A stretch of DNA of 64,000 nt from Haliotis asinina (GCF_037392515.1 NC_090281.1:55344753-55408752), one strand, 5' to 3'; positions 49,693-61,577 are shown, numbered from the stretch's first letter. Numbers and translations: made by a program. Notes: generated from the sequence alone by a model not told the origin.

Positions 49693-51839
49693 AAAATTAC
49701 AGTCACCCACGCGTTGCCTGGTCATTTAGGCTCACAGACTTCTGGCTTCGGGCATTTCTTCGTCTGTCCGCCAATAAATAGATCTACACACATCAGCTAT
49801 TAAAAACCAGCTTCTATTCATTAACGGACGGGTGACGAAATATGGTACTCACAGTCCGATATAGATCAGGATAAAACCATTTCACTTCTACAACTCAGAT
49901 ATGCTAGATTTATCTATGGCTTTTATGTCTCCTGTTGTGTTTTGTGTGTAACATATTTCATAAGTAACTACTTTTTAAATCTTCATTACATCTGTTAAGT
50001 GTTAGTGACACCAAGTCGGGCCTCTGGTGTAAGGGAAATAACTCCGCATAGATCTTTTCGAAATGAGGTAGAAACATCGTATTTTAGGTGTAAACTCTTT
50101 GCAGACTCAGGGAGGAGTCGGTTAAGAGCTAACCTTCACGAAAATGTACGAGTAGTGTAAAGAGTTGTAATATATGAATTAAGCAAATCACATTTCTGCT
50201 CGTGTAATCCTTCTGGCGTATTCTTTGTCGTGATTAATTCTGATCTTTGTGTGAAACAGGTAATTGTAAAATTTGTGTCTGTTCTGTAATTGTTATAATC
50301 TCCCAAACAAAATATAGACCTGGTGATCAGTTTCTTAAAACACTCATGATAGAAATCGAATGGCCATCATGGAGATGGTTAGGACTTTTTCAATTTTCAC
50401 TTTCACAATTATGTACTTTTATATATGTTTCGTCAGCTATCCCTCTTGCGAATGTTTTCGCATTTTTCACACATCTGTAGAGGATGCTGGATAAGCAAAC
50501 ACATGGTTGTAGCAGCTGATACCGAATAGAAAAGCAATTGTGATGATATTTTTTGGAAGACCACCGTTTCATTTTGGGTTTCTTGTTCCGCGATCGTTTT
50601 TTCTATGAAGGATAATATACCAGATGATGCTTGTTAGGTAAAATGATAAACCTATTTGGTATTAAATGTTCCTTAAAACTGAATTGAAACAATAATAAAC
50701 CCCATACATTTAAACCAAAGAGTAAGTAGCATATGGTGATATTTGTACTCTAAGGACATATGAAGAAGGCAAGGTGTCGAAACTCATGGTATGAATTTAC
50801 TTTCTTTTTTTTCAGCAGATTTTATGGTACACAGGCATTTTATTGGGCACCCTTGCCCCTTTACAATCCTTTGGTTTGGTTGTGAGATTGGGTGTGGGTT
50901 TGCTGCCCCTTTAAACAAATAAATCTGATGCAGATTGCAGAAATTCTATACTTTTCTTTATCAAATTTCACTGAAAAAATTGTCCATTGTGCATACACAG
51001 AGAGTTAGACAGTTGAATGATGATGACAAAAAATGGCATCTGACCGTAACGAAACACTATGAAGCAGTTCCAGATTCAGAAGTCTTATTGTTTTAAGATG
51101 TTTCTTTGCATCTTATTGCTGGCCTAGTCATGATGTAAAATATGCAGACCTGTAACGTGACACTTTTTTATCATACTACAGTATGTATCACAGTTTGTGA
51201 TGTAAAATATTCAGAGCTAGGCTTGTAATTATGTTATTTGTCATGATAAAGCATGATATATGAGAAAAAAATTGCTTGGAATATTGCTTTATGGGATGCT
51301 GAGCCCTATTATATCTTAATGTACATGACAGGCAGATGAAATGATATAAAACCATTCAGCATGCTTCAGTGTATAAGTTTAGGAAATGTATTTTCTCATC
51401 ATATTTCAGGCCCCAAACTCTTCTGATTAACTACAATATCAATACAGATTTACAGTGGACTTAATCAAGTGATCATTAATTGATGCCTTGATGGGAATAA
51501 TTGATGGGAAATCTTAAGTAATGATATGTCAACTCAAAAGTACCATGACATATTTATTTATTAGATAATTTACAAATAGATATCAAATTTCTGTGTAGAC
51601 TTGCAGTTGATAGTCAGTTGCTCTAAATGAAATACTCTAATCCATTGAACATATATAACTGGAAACATTGTAATAAATTGTAGATTTAGTGTCAGTATTC
51701 GTAATTATTGGTACAGCATTGATATCACATAATTCTGGATGTGACAGTGTTTACATATTACATAAACTACCCCCTTTATTGTCTGGGTTTCAAATCATGA
51801 ACATGAGAAAATTCACTAGCACACTTAATCCATCCATGC
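49693..51839. other. No gene seen
   Basis: AT-rich DNA. I searched the minus strand here for an exon continuing the possible first exon at 52454 and found none that holds. CCTCTACAG near 50478 (minus) resembles an acceptor, but the phase-0 frame after it closes in 14 codons. Confidence 0.4.
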
Positions 51840-51954
51840 AAATGAAACGTGTGTACACGTCATATACACATACACATGATATGCCTGTACATGTGATACA
51901 TACATACTTAAATACACTCATACGCTGGATATGCTCATATCCTTGATACAAGGT

Positions 51955-52205
51955 TACATGTGACACACCCATACAGATGATACACCTGTATACATAATAC
52001 ATGACACACCCATAATGTGTAACCCCAGTACACATGACACACCATAATGTGATACCCGAGTACATGACACACCCATGATGTGATACCCCAGTACACAGGA
52101 CACACCCATAATGTGATACACCAGTACACATAACACACCCATAATGAGATACACCAGTACACATGACACACCCATTATGTGACACACCAGTACACATGAC
52201 AAACC
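51955..52205. repeat. 33-bp minisatellite, about 7-8 units
   Basis: Units around ACACACCCATAATGTGATAC, then ACCAGTACACATG. It ends next to the left arm of the inverted repeat at 52209. Confidence 0.9.
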
Positions 52206-52208
52206 CAT

Positions 52209-52471
52209 AACTCACGCAGCAAAACATGGCGTTGTTCGAAGAAAGGTTGTTTACATCTGAACCTCCAGGGGCATGACTTGTGACACTCTTCTGCAGTGAC
52301 TGTCTTTTCCTAAAAAAATAAGCTATAGCCCCAACAACACCTCATACCTAAACGCATTCAACAAGGGTGGTCAAAGATGGATAAGTATAAAAATGTAATA
52401 GTAGGAACTAAAAACAAAACTCACCGAGACGGGTGCTTCTTCAAACAACGCCATGTTTTGCTGCGTGAGTT
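52209..52471. repeat. Inverted repeat with 35-bp arms around a start codon
   Basis: Arms 52209-52243 and 52437-52471 match at 34 of 35 positions in inverted orientation, with 193 bp between them. Each arm contains an ATG followed by codons for MALFEE. The single difference is TTC/TTT, silent in that frame. The two copies face each other. Confidence 0.85.
52425..52454 (-). CDS. Possible first coding exon of a divergent gene
   Basis: On the minus strand an ATG at 52454 opens ten codons (MALFEEAPVS) and ends exactly at a consensus donor, TCG|GTGAGT, in phase 0. It lies 434 bp from the TMEM33 start and points away from it. The DNA between them is locally rich in CpG, as expected of a shared promoter. 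I could not find a following exon to the left and do not recognise the ten residues. An inverted copy of its first 18 coding bases and leader lies at 52209-52243. It could be a real first exon or a chance ATG with a donor. Confidence 0.35.
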
Positions 52472-52887
52472 TCTGTTCGCGACCGACAAATCACGGATGT
52501 GAGCCGAAAAATCTCCAAAGACGACCGAGTGTGTTTCAAGTATTACCGACATTGCTTCCGATATGGCCGATGTGATTCTGTTATTACCGCTAAATTGCCA
52601 ATATGGCTGCAACTGTTTCGCGAGTGGGCTGCGTTTGTTTACATTTGAGATGCAATTCCTTCAAATTTGCTGTAATTCCTTCAATTAGGGGGCCTGACCT
52701 CTATACACATAGATTTAAGTGTATACATGATACCTAGGTTAGTTGTTATGGAGGTAGTCCGGTCAGGCCATGTGGACTTTGTGAGTGGTCAAACCCAGAG
52801 GTATGAATTGTTCGTACCCGATAGCACGAAACATACCAGGTCTTGGATTATTGTTCATGTCTTTGTTCACATCAGGCATAATTCAGA
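52472..52887. promoter_or_regulatory. Candidate shared (bidirectional) promoter / 5' UTR of TMEM33
   Basis: The stretch between the minus-strand ATG at 52454 and the TMEM33 ATG has a cluster of CpG dinucleotides (52470-52630) in otherwise CpG-poor DNA, and a YY1-like CAATATGGCTGC near 52599. TTTGTTCACATCAG just before the TMEM33 start (ends 52874) could be a splice acceptor, so the 5' UTR may be split. No TATA box stands out. Confidence 0.4.
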
Positions 52888-55800
52888 ATGGCTGACTCAT
52901 CTGAGAATCAGGAGAATGCTGGTTCAGGTAGCACAGGCACTGCTGGAGGGGAACCACCACGTCAGGGAAACCCAGTGTTGGTAGGTATCATCTGTAAGTC
53001 ACTTGTCAGGCTGTCCTCTCTGTCAGGTATCTGCAGCCAAGTTTTCAAAGGCACTGCAGTTTTGACGTGCAAAATTGTTTCACTTGGGTTGAAAATGTAA
53101 TACTCATGGGTTTAAGTCATGGCCCGCCCCTTGATTACTGGCAAGTTTAACAGCACCAAAGACATGCTCATTGGCTGTGCCATAGAGGTAATTATCTGAG
53201 TCTGGCATTAAATGTTATGTATTCCTAATATGATAATGCTGATACTGAAGTGCATTAGAGTGATCTTTTATGATGGGTCAGTCTTGAATTAATGGATTTT
53301 AAGATGTGTTTTCATTCAATAATGAACATTAGAAATTTCATATGAATAGATTTCTTAAGCAAACTTCCCAGTTTTTCATATGTGACATCTTGTCACCATG
53401 TTTCATTTAGGCATCAAGAAGCCATCATCTCACAAACTTTGACAATGCTGGTGTGTAATAATTGAAAAAAAGGACATGATTCTGATGAATAGAGCTAGAA
53501 AGTAGTCCCTGTTGCATAGCTGAATTGCTTTAATGTATATATAACATTAGCCTTGAGTATTATTTGATCTGCATCAGGCCCACATGATGGGGAACAAAGT
53601 GGAAGCTGGTCTTTGGTTCACCAGGATCTTCACAGTGATCTGCACCTTCCTCTACATACTGCCTTTCTTTGGGTAAGTAGGAGATTGTGTTGTTCCAGGT
53701 ACCTTTTCACAGGGTATGCAAATATAACTTACGTTTTTGAATGTGGAGACATGCAAGATGTTGTATTGGATCGTCAGTAAAGTAAAGATTCTCGTACTTT
53801 AGGTGTTTGAGTCTCATGCAGGACTTTAATCCACACACACAGTGAGGCATTTAATCGCAAACACACATAGTTATCACTCTAACCCACTTATGTGGAATCT
53901 GAGGTGGCTAGGTGGGTTAGATTGCTGACTTGTAATAAAGAAAGCAATATAAATATAATATTTGAATTCATGTCTTAGATTTTGAAGTGAATGTTAATTT
54001 GGAACTGAAGTATTGGTCTAAATCTGAATTATCTCCCCATGCAGTGGCAACCCATACAGCTTTTACCAGAGGGCTCTCATCAGCAGCGCAGCATCCAGCG
54101 CTCTTCGGCTACATCAGCGGATCCCAACAGTGCAGTTCTCCCGGGAGTTCCTGGGACGGTTGTTCATGGAGGACAGCTGCCACTACCTTCTCTTCTCCAT
54201 CATCTTCATCAACAGTTTCCCCATCACCAGTATCCTTTACAAACCTGCTTCAACCCATTTTTAGCTATTTTGTTTTTCACAGTGTTGACCAGGGCAAATC
54301 AATTGAGCTGCACACCCCCATGTTTAGTTGTCCATTTGTTCTTAGTGGGATTTTTAACATATTCCCCAAAAGTCAAATCGAACTGAAACTTGTGCAAAAT
54401 ATCTAAGCTGTATATGGTGTCTCGAAAATGAATTCATTGAAATCCAGTTGCTTTAATACATGGTTTCTATAATGGCCATATTGAAGATATCATTTTACCA
54501 CTACTTCGGTATGTATTTGATGTGCAGCAAGAATGGGACAGTTTAAGACAATGTATTGTTGAGGACGATTTGAAATTGAATCAGACTATGACTTATGGGC
54601 TTAAATACAAATTTTGACTTGCCTGTCCCCAAAAATGTTATCATCTGTCATCATATCCCAGTTGCTTTGGTTGTGTGCCTAGTTATATGTAGTGATTAGG
54701 GCTGCAACTAGTACAATATGTGGCTAATTTGTAATAAACCAATAGTTATAAACCACAGTGCCATGTACAGCCATTGCAAACTAACATGACTTGCACTATT
54801 GCAATGCTAGTACATATTCCTTTCTTGCATATCTCACTTTGGAAAAAGGACATAAGGGCTTAATTAAAACATGCTCCATTAAAAATATTGTAAATATTCA
54901 TTCATATTTAGTTCTGGTGACCACAAATAAGAAATTGAATTCACGAAGGTCTACGGTTCGATTCACTGAATATGCGAGTGTATCATAACAGCCTGAGTAG
55001 TGAAATGGGTTACCTTCATATGTATTGTTGACATTCACAACTCAGCTTGTCAGTACCAACAGTTCTTGTTTCCTGACCATGTACCAGTGGCATTGTGTCC
55101 GGTGTTCCTGTTTGCTTTGCTGCACGCATGTTCCTACACCAAGACAATCCTCAATGTAAGTAGTCACAAGGTTTCATGGATTAATTAATTCTGTTATCAT
55201 CATCATCATCATCGGACCATTAAGATCCGGATTAGAATTGATCTTCAGTAACCCATGCTTGTCGTACTAAGCGACTAGGAGGATAAGGTGATCAGGCTCG
55301 CTGACTTGGTTGACACGCCATAATATTCCATTTGCACAGATTGATGTTCATTTTGCTGATACCTGGATTGTCTGGTCCAGATCCGATTATTTTCAGACTT
55401 CATCTGGATCAATGTCTTTGCAGAACTGTACAGTAGAATGTCTACAATACCTGCATCACTTTGGGTTCTCTCTCAGCATCAGCTGACACTCAGTGATGTA
55501 ATGTGAATAGTGTTTAAAGTGACCCCATCTCACTCATCTTTGTTGCAGCTCATGGGACCAAGCTCAATGCAGTTTTTGAGGAACATGATCGCCAAGCTCG
55601 AGGCTCAGCAGATCAATATTCTCCGCTTCATCGCATGTAACGAAATCTTCCTCATGCCAGCTATCATTCTCATGATCTTCAGGTGAGAATGGCAATATTG
55701 ATGAAATGTATGTCTCACCATCATCCTGGGTCAACAGGGTTAAGTGCCAATAGAAGTCCAGCTTCCACCTTTGCCAAGCAAGGCTGGTATTTCATGATTT

Positions 55801-56938
55801 TATTGTTATGTTGTTTTTGAGTTATGTCCCTTCTATTTCCTCCCCAACTGACCAGTCAGATTTTTCCTACCATGTATTTTGCATTTGCAAAGTTGCAGCA
55901 ATCAAGACAATCTGATTGATGATCAAGATATGTATAGTAACAAGATGGATCTTACTACCAAAAGTGCATCACAACGACGTTTGGCTTTCAAGTTGATTTC
56001 TCATAAGAGGATCATTTGTGTTACCAGGTTGCACAGTTCCATGATGTCCTAAGACATTTTACTGGCATGCTTGTTTGCAAATGAAAATACGAGGTGTCTA
56101 CTCTATGGTAGAACTACTTCAAATTACCAAACACAGCTGGTTCATCTTCCAATTAGAGCTGACGAAAACCTGAAGAATATATATATGCTTCTTCACCATG
56201 TTCACACAATTTGTTCTCATATCTTCTTCCAGTGGCAAGTCCAGCCTCATCCTGCCATTCGTGTACTATCGCTTCCTGTCACTGAGATACTCCTCCAGGA
56301 GAAACCCCTACTGCAGGTAGGTTGTGTCCCAGTGACTGAGTGACTGAGGATCTAGATGGCTGATTGTGGATTTTAATTCCAGATGAGATAGACAAAGTAC
56401 TAAGATCTGTTCTAGACTATATGTTACATTTGATCCCTTTCTGAATGGCATTAAACTCTTTTAAATCAACACACTCAATTTAACTTATTCACTTTAACTT
56501 TATTTTGTCAAACCCACTGTAATTTTAATTTAACTCGCTTTTTTTTAACTCACCTATTTCAAACACACTCAATTTAACTTGAACTCAGTTTCTTTCAATT
56601 TAACTCAATCACTTTAACTCACATAATTCATCTCACTCAGTTTAACTCACCTATTCACTTTAACTCCCTGAATTTAACTCATGCTATTTATCCCAGTTCA
56701 GTTCAATGCTACTCTTGCAATTAACCTCAGTTATTTAACATATGTTGATATTTGGGATAGTTTATGTGTGAATTGATTGATCTCATATTTTTTATGTAGG
56801 ACTCTGTTCACGGAGCTGCGTATGATGGTGGAGTATGTGTGCAACAAGCCCCAGTGCCCTGCTTTCTTCCGCAACATCTGTTACAAGGGTATCTCGATTG
56901 TCAGCCGTCTCGCACCAGCTACAGCACCTGCTCAGTGA
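52888..56938 (+). CDS. TMEM33: TMEM33 homologue, ER tri-spanning membrane protein (7 coding exons)
   Basis: Coding exons are 52888-52980, 53578-53672, 54045-54229, 55088-55155, 55549-55682, 56233-56316 and 56800-56938. All introns are GT-AG and the phases join without a break to give 265 residues and a TGA (human TMEM33 is 247). The start is the first ATG, in the context TCAGAATGG. Residues 1-31 are a polar Gly/Ser-rich N-terminus. Membrane segments lie near residues 43-63, 109-136 and 180-203. Family landmarks I recognise from the human protein are LRLHQR (83-88), EDSCHYLL (105-112), FIACNEIFLMPA (174-185), LRYSSRRNPYCR (209-220) and the C-terminal ISIVSRLAP (251-259). Known for the family: TMEM33/Pom33 (UPF0121) proteins sit in the ER and nuclear envelope, bind reticulons, and affect tubule shape and the unfolded protein response; Drosophila Kr-h2 is the fly member. 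Intron 4 carries a SINE and intron 6 a decayed AACTCA-type repeat. The gene looks intact. Confidence 0.96.
55212..55430 (+). mobile_element. SINE-B copy in TMEM33 intron 4
   Basis: AAGATCCGGATTAGAATTG, TAACCCATGCTTGTCGTAC, GGTGATCAGGCTCGCTGAC and TGGATTGTCTGGTCCAGATC, same strand as the gene. The downstream exon acceptor at 55549 is untouched. Confidence 0.85.
56445..56720. repeat. Decayed AATTTAACTCA repeat in TMEM33 intron 6
   Basis: At least ten AATTTAACTC or CTTTAACTCA words at 15-30 bp spacing. Confidence 0.75.
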
Positions 56939-57395
56939 TCCAGATGTGTGTTGTGGTTGTCATGGTTACCAAGCGTCAATACGTATCTGTATGTGCTGCG
57001 CTGATCTCAGTGAGATTGTGATCTGATTGGGGTGTGTTGTGTTGTGCAAGTGGCTTTTTTGACTGGAAACATATAAGAAATGGTTCAGTTTTTTGTGACC
57101 ATCAGAAGCTTTATCCCAGCATGCTGAACAAAACAAGTTAAGGAACATGAATGTTTTGTGTTATTTTTAAGAAAGTGTTAGTTCAGTCTTTTTTCTGAAA
57201 ATTGTCCCACAAAGTGTTCATGATCACTAGCTTATCCTGACCAGTATGGGTCAGTTTCATCGTTCAGATGAGAGTCTTCATTATCTTGAACCAGGTGAAA
57301 TATGATATTCAGTCAGTTAGGCTGCAGACACATCATACTGTTGTCTTCTATATAGAAGTCAAGGATTCAAAGGGAATATCACTGAGTCTCCGTGC
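56939..57395 (+). other. Proximal 3' UTR / flank of TMEM33
   Basis: Follows the stop codon directly. No AATAAA occurs here, so transcription probably continues rightward. Confidence 0.45.
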
Positions 57396-57480
57396 TTATA
57401 GGGGGCTGTGTGGTAGCCTAGTGGTTAAAGCATTTGCAGAAAACCCGGGATTGATTCCCTTGGTGAATTGTGGAATATTA
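57396..57480 (+). mobile_element. SINE-A head fragment
   Basis: A box GTAGCCTAGTGGTTAAAGC and B box CCCGGGATTGATTCCC; no body. Confidence 0.75.
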
Positions 57481-57737
57481 GTCATATGTCACTATTACAA
57501 GATGATACATAGGTTGTTGAGAATGAAGAGAGATTTACTCATTTATTGATAAATACAGTACACATTGCAAACTAGCTGTTGCTTGAGATATTCCTAAGTT
57601 CAAGATGATGAGGTTTAACTGCTTAGTAAAATACAATCTTTTCACAGATGAACCATAAATGTGTTTGAAGTTTTATCTATTTCACACTGTCATCCCTCAC
57701 ACTGTTCATTCTGATACATGTTACTGCTACTTGTCCA

Positions 57738-57935
57738 ATGGTTGGTGGGGTAGCCCATTGGTTGAAGTGTGTGCTCATGCAGAAGACCTAGGTTTGATTC
57801 TCTACAATGGTATGCAGTGGGAAGGCTAATACTGTGTACCCTCTCAAACTGTTAGTAGAATTTTTCTGTAAGCTGTGTAAAACTGTAAAACAATGCTCGC
57901 TCACTCACTCAATCACCCATTCACTTACTCACTTG
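57738..57935 (+). mobile_element. SINE-A copy
   Basis: A box GGTAGCCCATTGGTTGAAG, B box AGGTTTGATTCTC, decayed body and a CTCACTCACTCAATCAC tail. Confidence 0.85.
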
Positions 57936-57996
57936 CCCCAGAGTACAGATTAGTCTGAGGGCTGATGCAGTCAGACAGGTTCAAGTTATTTGAGGG

Positions 57997-58150
57997 GATG
58001 GTGGGGTAGCCTAGTGGTTACAGTGTTGGCTTGTCATGCTGAAGACCCAGGTTCGATTCTCCACATGGGTACACTATGTGTAGCCTGTTCCTGGTGTCCC
58101 CTGCCATGATATTGCTGGAATATTGCTAAACGCAGTGTGAAACTAGCTTG
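57997..58150 (+). mobile_element. SINE-A copy, best-preserved plus-strand example
   Basis: A box TAGCCTAGTGG at 58007-58017 and B box GGTTCGATTCT at 58050-58060, both close to pol III consensus, then TGTCCCCTGCCATGATATTG and the tail GGAATATTGCTAAACGC. Confidence 0.95.
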
Positions 58151-60260
58151 TGTGGTCTTTGTGTGAAATTTAAACATATTTGTTCAAAGATATCCAATAT
58201 TTAATATTTTTGAATATGTTAAATATTTGTTTTAACACATTGTTACAAGAGAATGGATTCTTCTGTACTTCACCAAATCCAGTAAATTCAAACTAACAAA
58301 TGTATATATTTAGTGACAGTAAAAATGATATTTATAGATGAATTGAATTTTTTAAAAAAAGACAAGTTTATGAGTATCTGCCTTAATTAGTACTTTAAGT
58401 GGAATGTGTGTCATGTTAAACTTGCCCTACTAAACCTATTTCATTCACATATTGTTAAGTTATGAGCTTGGTAATTGTGATATTTGAAAATGAATAGAAA
58501 TTCAAAATGCCATGGAAAGACTTCCCATCTGAAATATGCAATGCATGATCACGCTTTCCATCAAACAAGTTCCTCTATTTTCTCAACCACTGAGCGGCCG
58601 GCATACATGCGATACACATTTGTTTATTATGACGTGTACAAAGTTGATGAGGAAGGTATTCGTTGTGTGCAAATTGGCAAGAGTGACCAGAATCCATATT
58701 TACTCAGAGTGAATGTATTTCATAATATTTGTATGAAAGTTGTCTATGTAAAACTTGTAATGTGCAGGAGTGTAAAAGATCAGAGATAAATATAAACTCT
58801 GTTTTTCTTATACTGTCTGGAGTCATGATTGTATACAGATTCTCTTTGTATTCTACATTTTTGCTTTGTGTTTTACTTCACCTTTCCTTTGTGCCTGTGG
58901 ACTATATATTGAACGTTGACATGCATTGAATCCTTTAATCTAAATCCACTTTAATCCATGGTCATCACCTGGATTTATCTTCACTGAGAGGATTATTCCC
59001 CATTATGAGGTGTTTGTGTGTAAAGTTCTGTATTTCTTTTGTTGAATCCAACATTTTAAATCCTTGTGTGAATCTATTCACAGCTGATAGGGCTACTCTA
59101 TGACCTCAAATAGTCCGTCTTCATCCAATAATGCATTTGTTCATGAACTTGTATGCCCATCATATCCTTTTACACATGTTCTAATGCCTTATTATTTGAT
59201 GTGTATAAGACTAGTCAAGAGAGAAATACTTACATTGTAAAAATAAACGGCTCTAACAGTAAAAGGTTGGCACAAGTTTTGACAACTAGGTGTACTAAAA
59301 ACAAACATGGCATTTGCCTTAATGCTTCCCAAAATTGCCATACCAAGACACACAAAATAAGAGTTATATTTGGGCATCAATTCTTCTATGTCAAAGAGTT
59401 TTCTTTCTGGATCAGTTCTCAATTGTAATTCTGAAAAACAATTTCAAACCACCTTCTTTGAGTATATTGAGTGATATAGAGTGAATCACATAATTAAATG
59501 AGTTGTGATGGATGTAAGATTGTGCCCTGTATATGTGTTGTTGCTAGTATAAGGAGTTCTCATGCCGCTAGTTTCTCCTGTTCTCGTTACCCTGAGGGTC
59601 AGATACAGCTGGTGGCTGATGCATGGTCAGAATTTCTATGTTAATTTTCCTAATTTACCAAAGGAAAAGAAGATTGCTTCAAACATCACTCCAACCCTTT
59701 GTAGGCATTAAGCCTGATGTCACTGCAGACAAGATCAGTCTAGACACTCTAAGAACTCGGAGCATATAATACCCAAGTGATAACAGTTTTCAGCAAGCCC
59801 TTGAGTGGCATTCAGTGATATACACATACACAGAGAGGAAAATTTATAGATATCAATTTCAGTTGAGGAACACAACATTTAAGAGTACACATATATTCTT
59901 ACTTAACCGAGTTGTTTTGTGGTGTTTTCTTACACCATCAGATGAGGAATGTGACATTTTTGACTGTGCTCTGAATCTTAAGGATTATAGTCCCAAAACC
60001 TTATTTCTCATATTACAGAAGTTGATATTCATAAACGTCATCATTTAACAATTTCCATGTTGTTTGTATATATAAGTTTCTTGCCTCCATATAAAATTTA
60101 TTAAAGTTGAAATTGATTTTTTCAGCTTGTGTTTACAGATACTGGTTAAAAATGTGGCATCTTTCTCTTTTTTTTTTAAAGAAAGTATGGCAGAAAATGT
60201 CTTTGTTGCTTCTTGCTGTTGTATTTTTTTCACATTTTCTGGTCAAGATTAGTTATATAA
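58151..60260 (+). other. Possible long 3' UTR of TMEM33; no separate gene seen
   Basis: SINE-free, AT-rich. AATAAA lies at 59242-59247 followed by GT-rich sequence, a possible poly(A) site. Frames of 66-101 codons here show no family resemblance. Confidence 0.35.
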
Positions 60261-60658
60261 CAATGAAACCTGTCTAAGGCAGCACCTCATGGGGCAGAAA
60301 TAAAATTCAGACAGGGTGCTGTATTAGCCAGTGACGATCATTTGCCAACATGGCTTACTCACTGGCACATCACTTACCTGGAAACAGTTATTAACCGCAC
60401 AATCACTACTTCCTGATTATCTAGCATCCCAAGAGGAGTAATAAGTGTATTGGATTATGGGTCCTTGATTGCACTGCTCAAACCCATGTCAGTTTAGACA
60501 GTGTTATGCTCGTTGTGACTGGAAAGTCATGTCGGAATGTGGAATAGGCAGCTGCTGGGTTCGACAATATTTTAATGATCATAATATTGTTGAAAAAATG
60601 GCAGGACTAAAATTTTATGCTTGTTTTGACCATGTGCCGGATTAGACAGATACCAGTG
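60261..60658. mobile_element. Non-autonomous pogo/Tigger-like element
   Basis: Left end AATGAAACCTGTCTAAGGC and right end, read on the other strand, CACTGGTATCTGTCTAATCC are imperfect inverted repeats of about 30 bp. The inside (about 340 bp) has no transposase. End style resembles pogo-type elements known from many animals; the exact edges and target duplication are unclear. Confidence 0.45.
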
Positions 60659-61014
60659 ATGGCACATTTAACTATATGTATCTGTTAACTTGCTAAATGT
60701 AGTTCTAGGACAGACAAGCCTTAGTTGCAGTTATTTGTTTCTAAATATTGTCTCACATCATCAACCCTGACAGGCTAGAATTTATTGGTTCAACAGTGAA
60801 CAACAAACAGACATTAGCAATAGAGCAAATATGAATTAACAAGTCACCACTGGTATGAAATATTTTGTTGAATACAAATAATCACAGTCAGTCTGAGTAT
60901 TCCAAGGGTTAACATATAGTGTCCATTTGGTTGTAATCAGTTTGTGGCAAAAGTTTGAATATATGGACATCGTGTCAGGGCTCTTCAATACTGATTTCTG
61001 AGATTATGTTTATC

Positions 61015-61020
61015 AATAAA
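61015..61020 (+). terminator. Candidate distal poly(A) signal of TMEM33
   Basis: AATAAA followed 20-40 bp on by GT-rich TGTTGAGTCGTGTTGTATTT, the best-formed poly(A) site downstream of the gene. It would imply a 3' UTR of about 4 kb. Confidence 0.4.
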
Positions 61021-61082
61021 ATGGATTCCAAACAAAATGTTGAGTCGTGTTGTATTTTGCTCACCTTTACATTTTCAAAATC

Positions 61083-61300
61083 ACTGAGTGAGTTTACTTT
61101 TGTGCCATACTCAGCAATATTCCAGCTATATGGCAGTGATCTGTATTAATCGATCTTTACCAGACAAACCAGTGATCAACAGCATGAACATGTGTCAGCA
61201 AGTTTGACCACCCGATCCCATTAATCACTTTTCACAACAAACGGGTTGGTTCCTGAAAACCAATTCTAACATGGATCTTCACAGGTATGAAACCTTTGAA
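61083..61300 (-). mobile_element. SINE-B copy, well preserved
   Basis: TGAGTGAGTTTACTTTTGTG, CAGCAATATTCCAGCTATAT, CCAGTGATCAACAGCATGAA, CACCCGATCCCATTAATCAC and ATGGATCTTCACAGG run through almost the whole family length. Confidence 0.9.
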
Positions 61301-61577
61301 GTCACTAGTCTAACTCTGTCCACTACAAGAATTATGAATATATTTAATATACACTAAAATGTAACAAATGAGTGAGCAGGGTTTTGCACCACATTTAAGA
61401 ATGTTCTTAAAACCTTTGTGGTCAAGACAATAAACATAAGTCCAGAAAACAAAAGGATGGTCATTCAATACTTATTGCAGAAATGCCAACGCTAATTTAG
61501 CCCAAGTTAGCCTCCAAAAACAGGTATTTTTTGGCCAAATTTGAAAGTCTTTACTTTTCAACAGGGTTTTATTTTCA

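Noticed and set aside
5411-58150. tRNA genes at SINE heads
   Set aside because: A and B boxes are present but the sequences do not fold as complete tRNAs and run on into a shared SINE body and tail.
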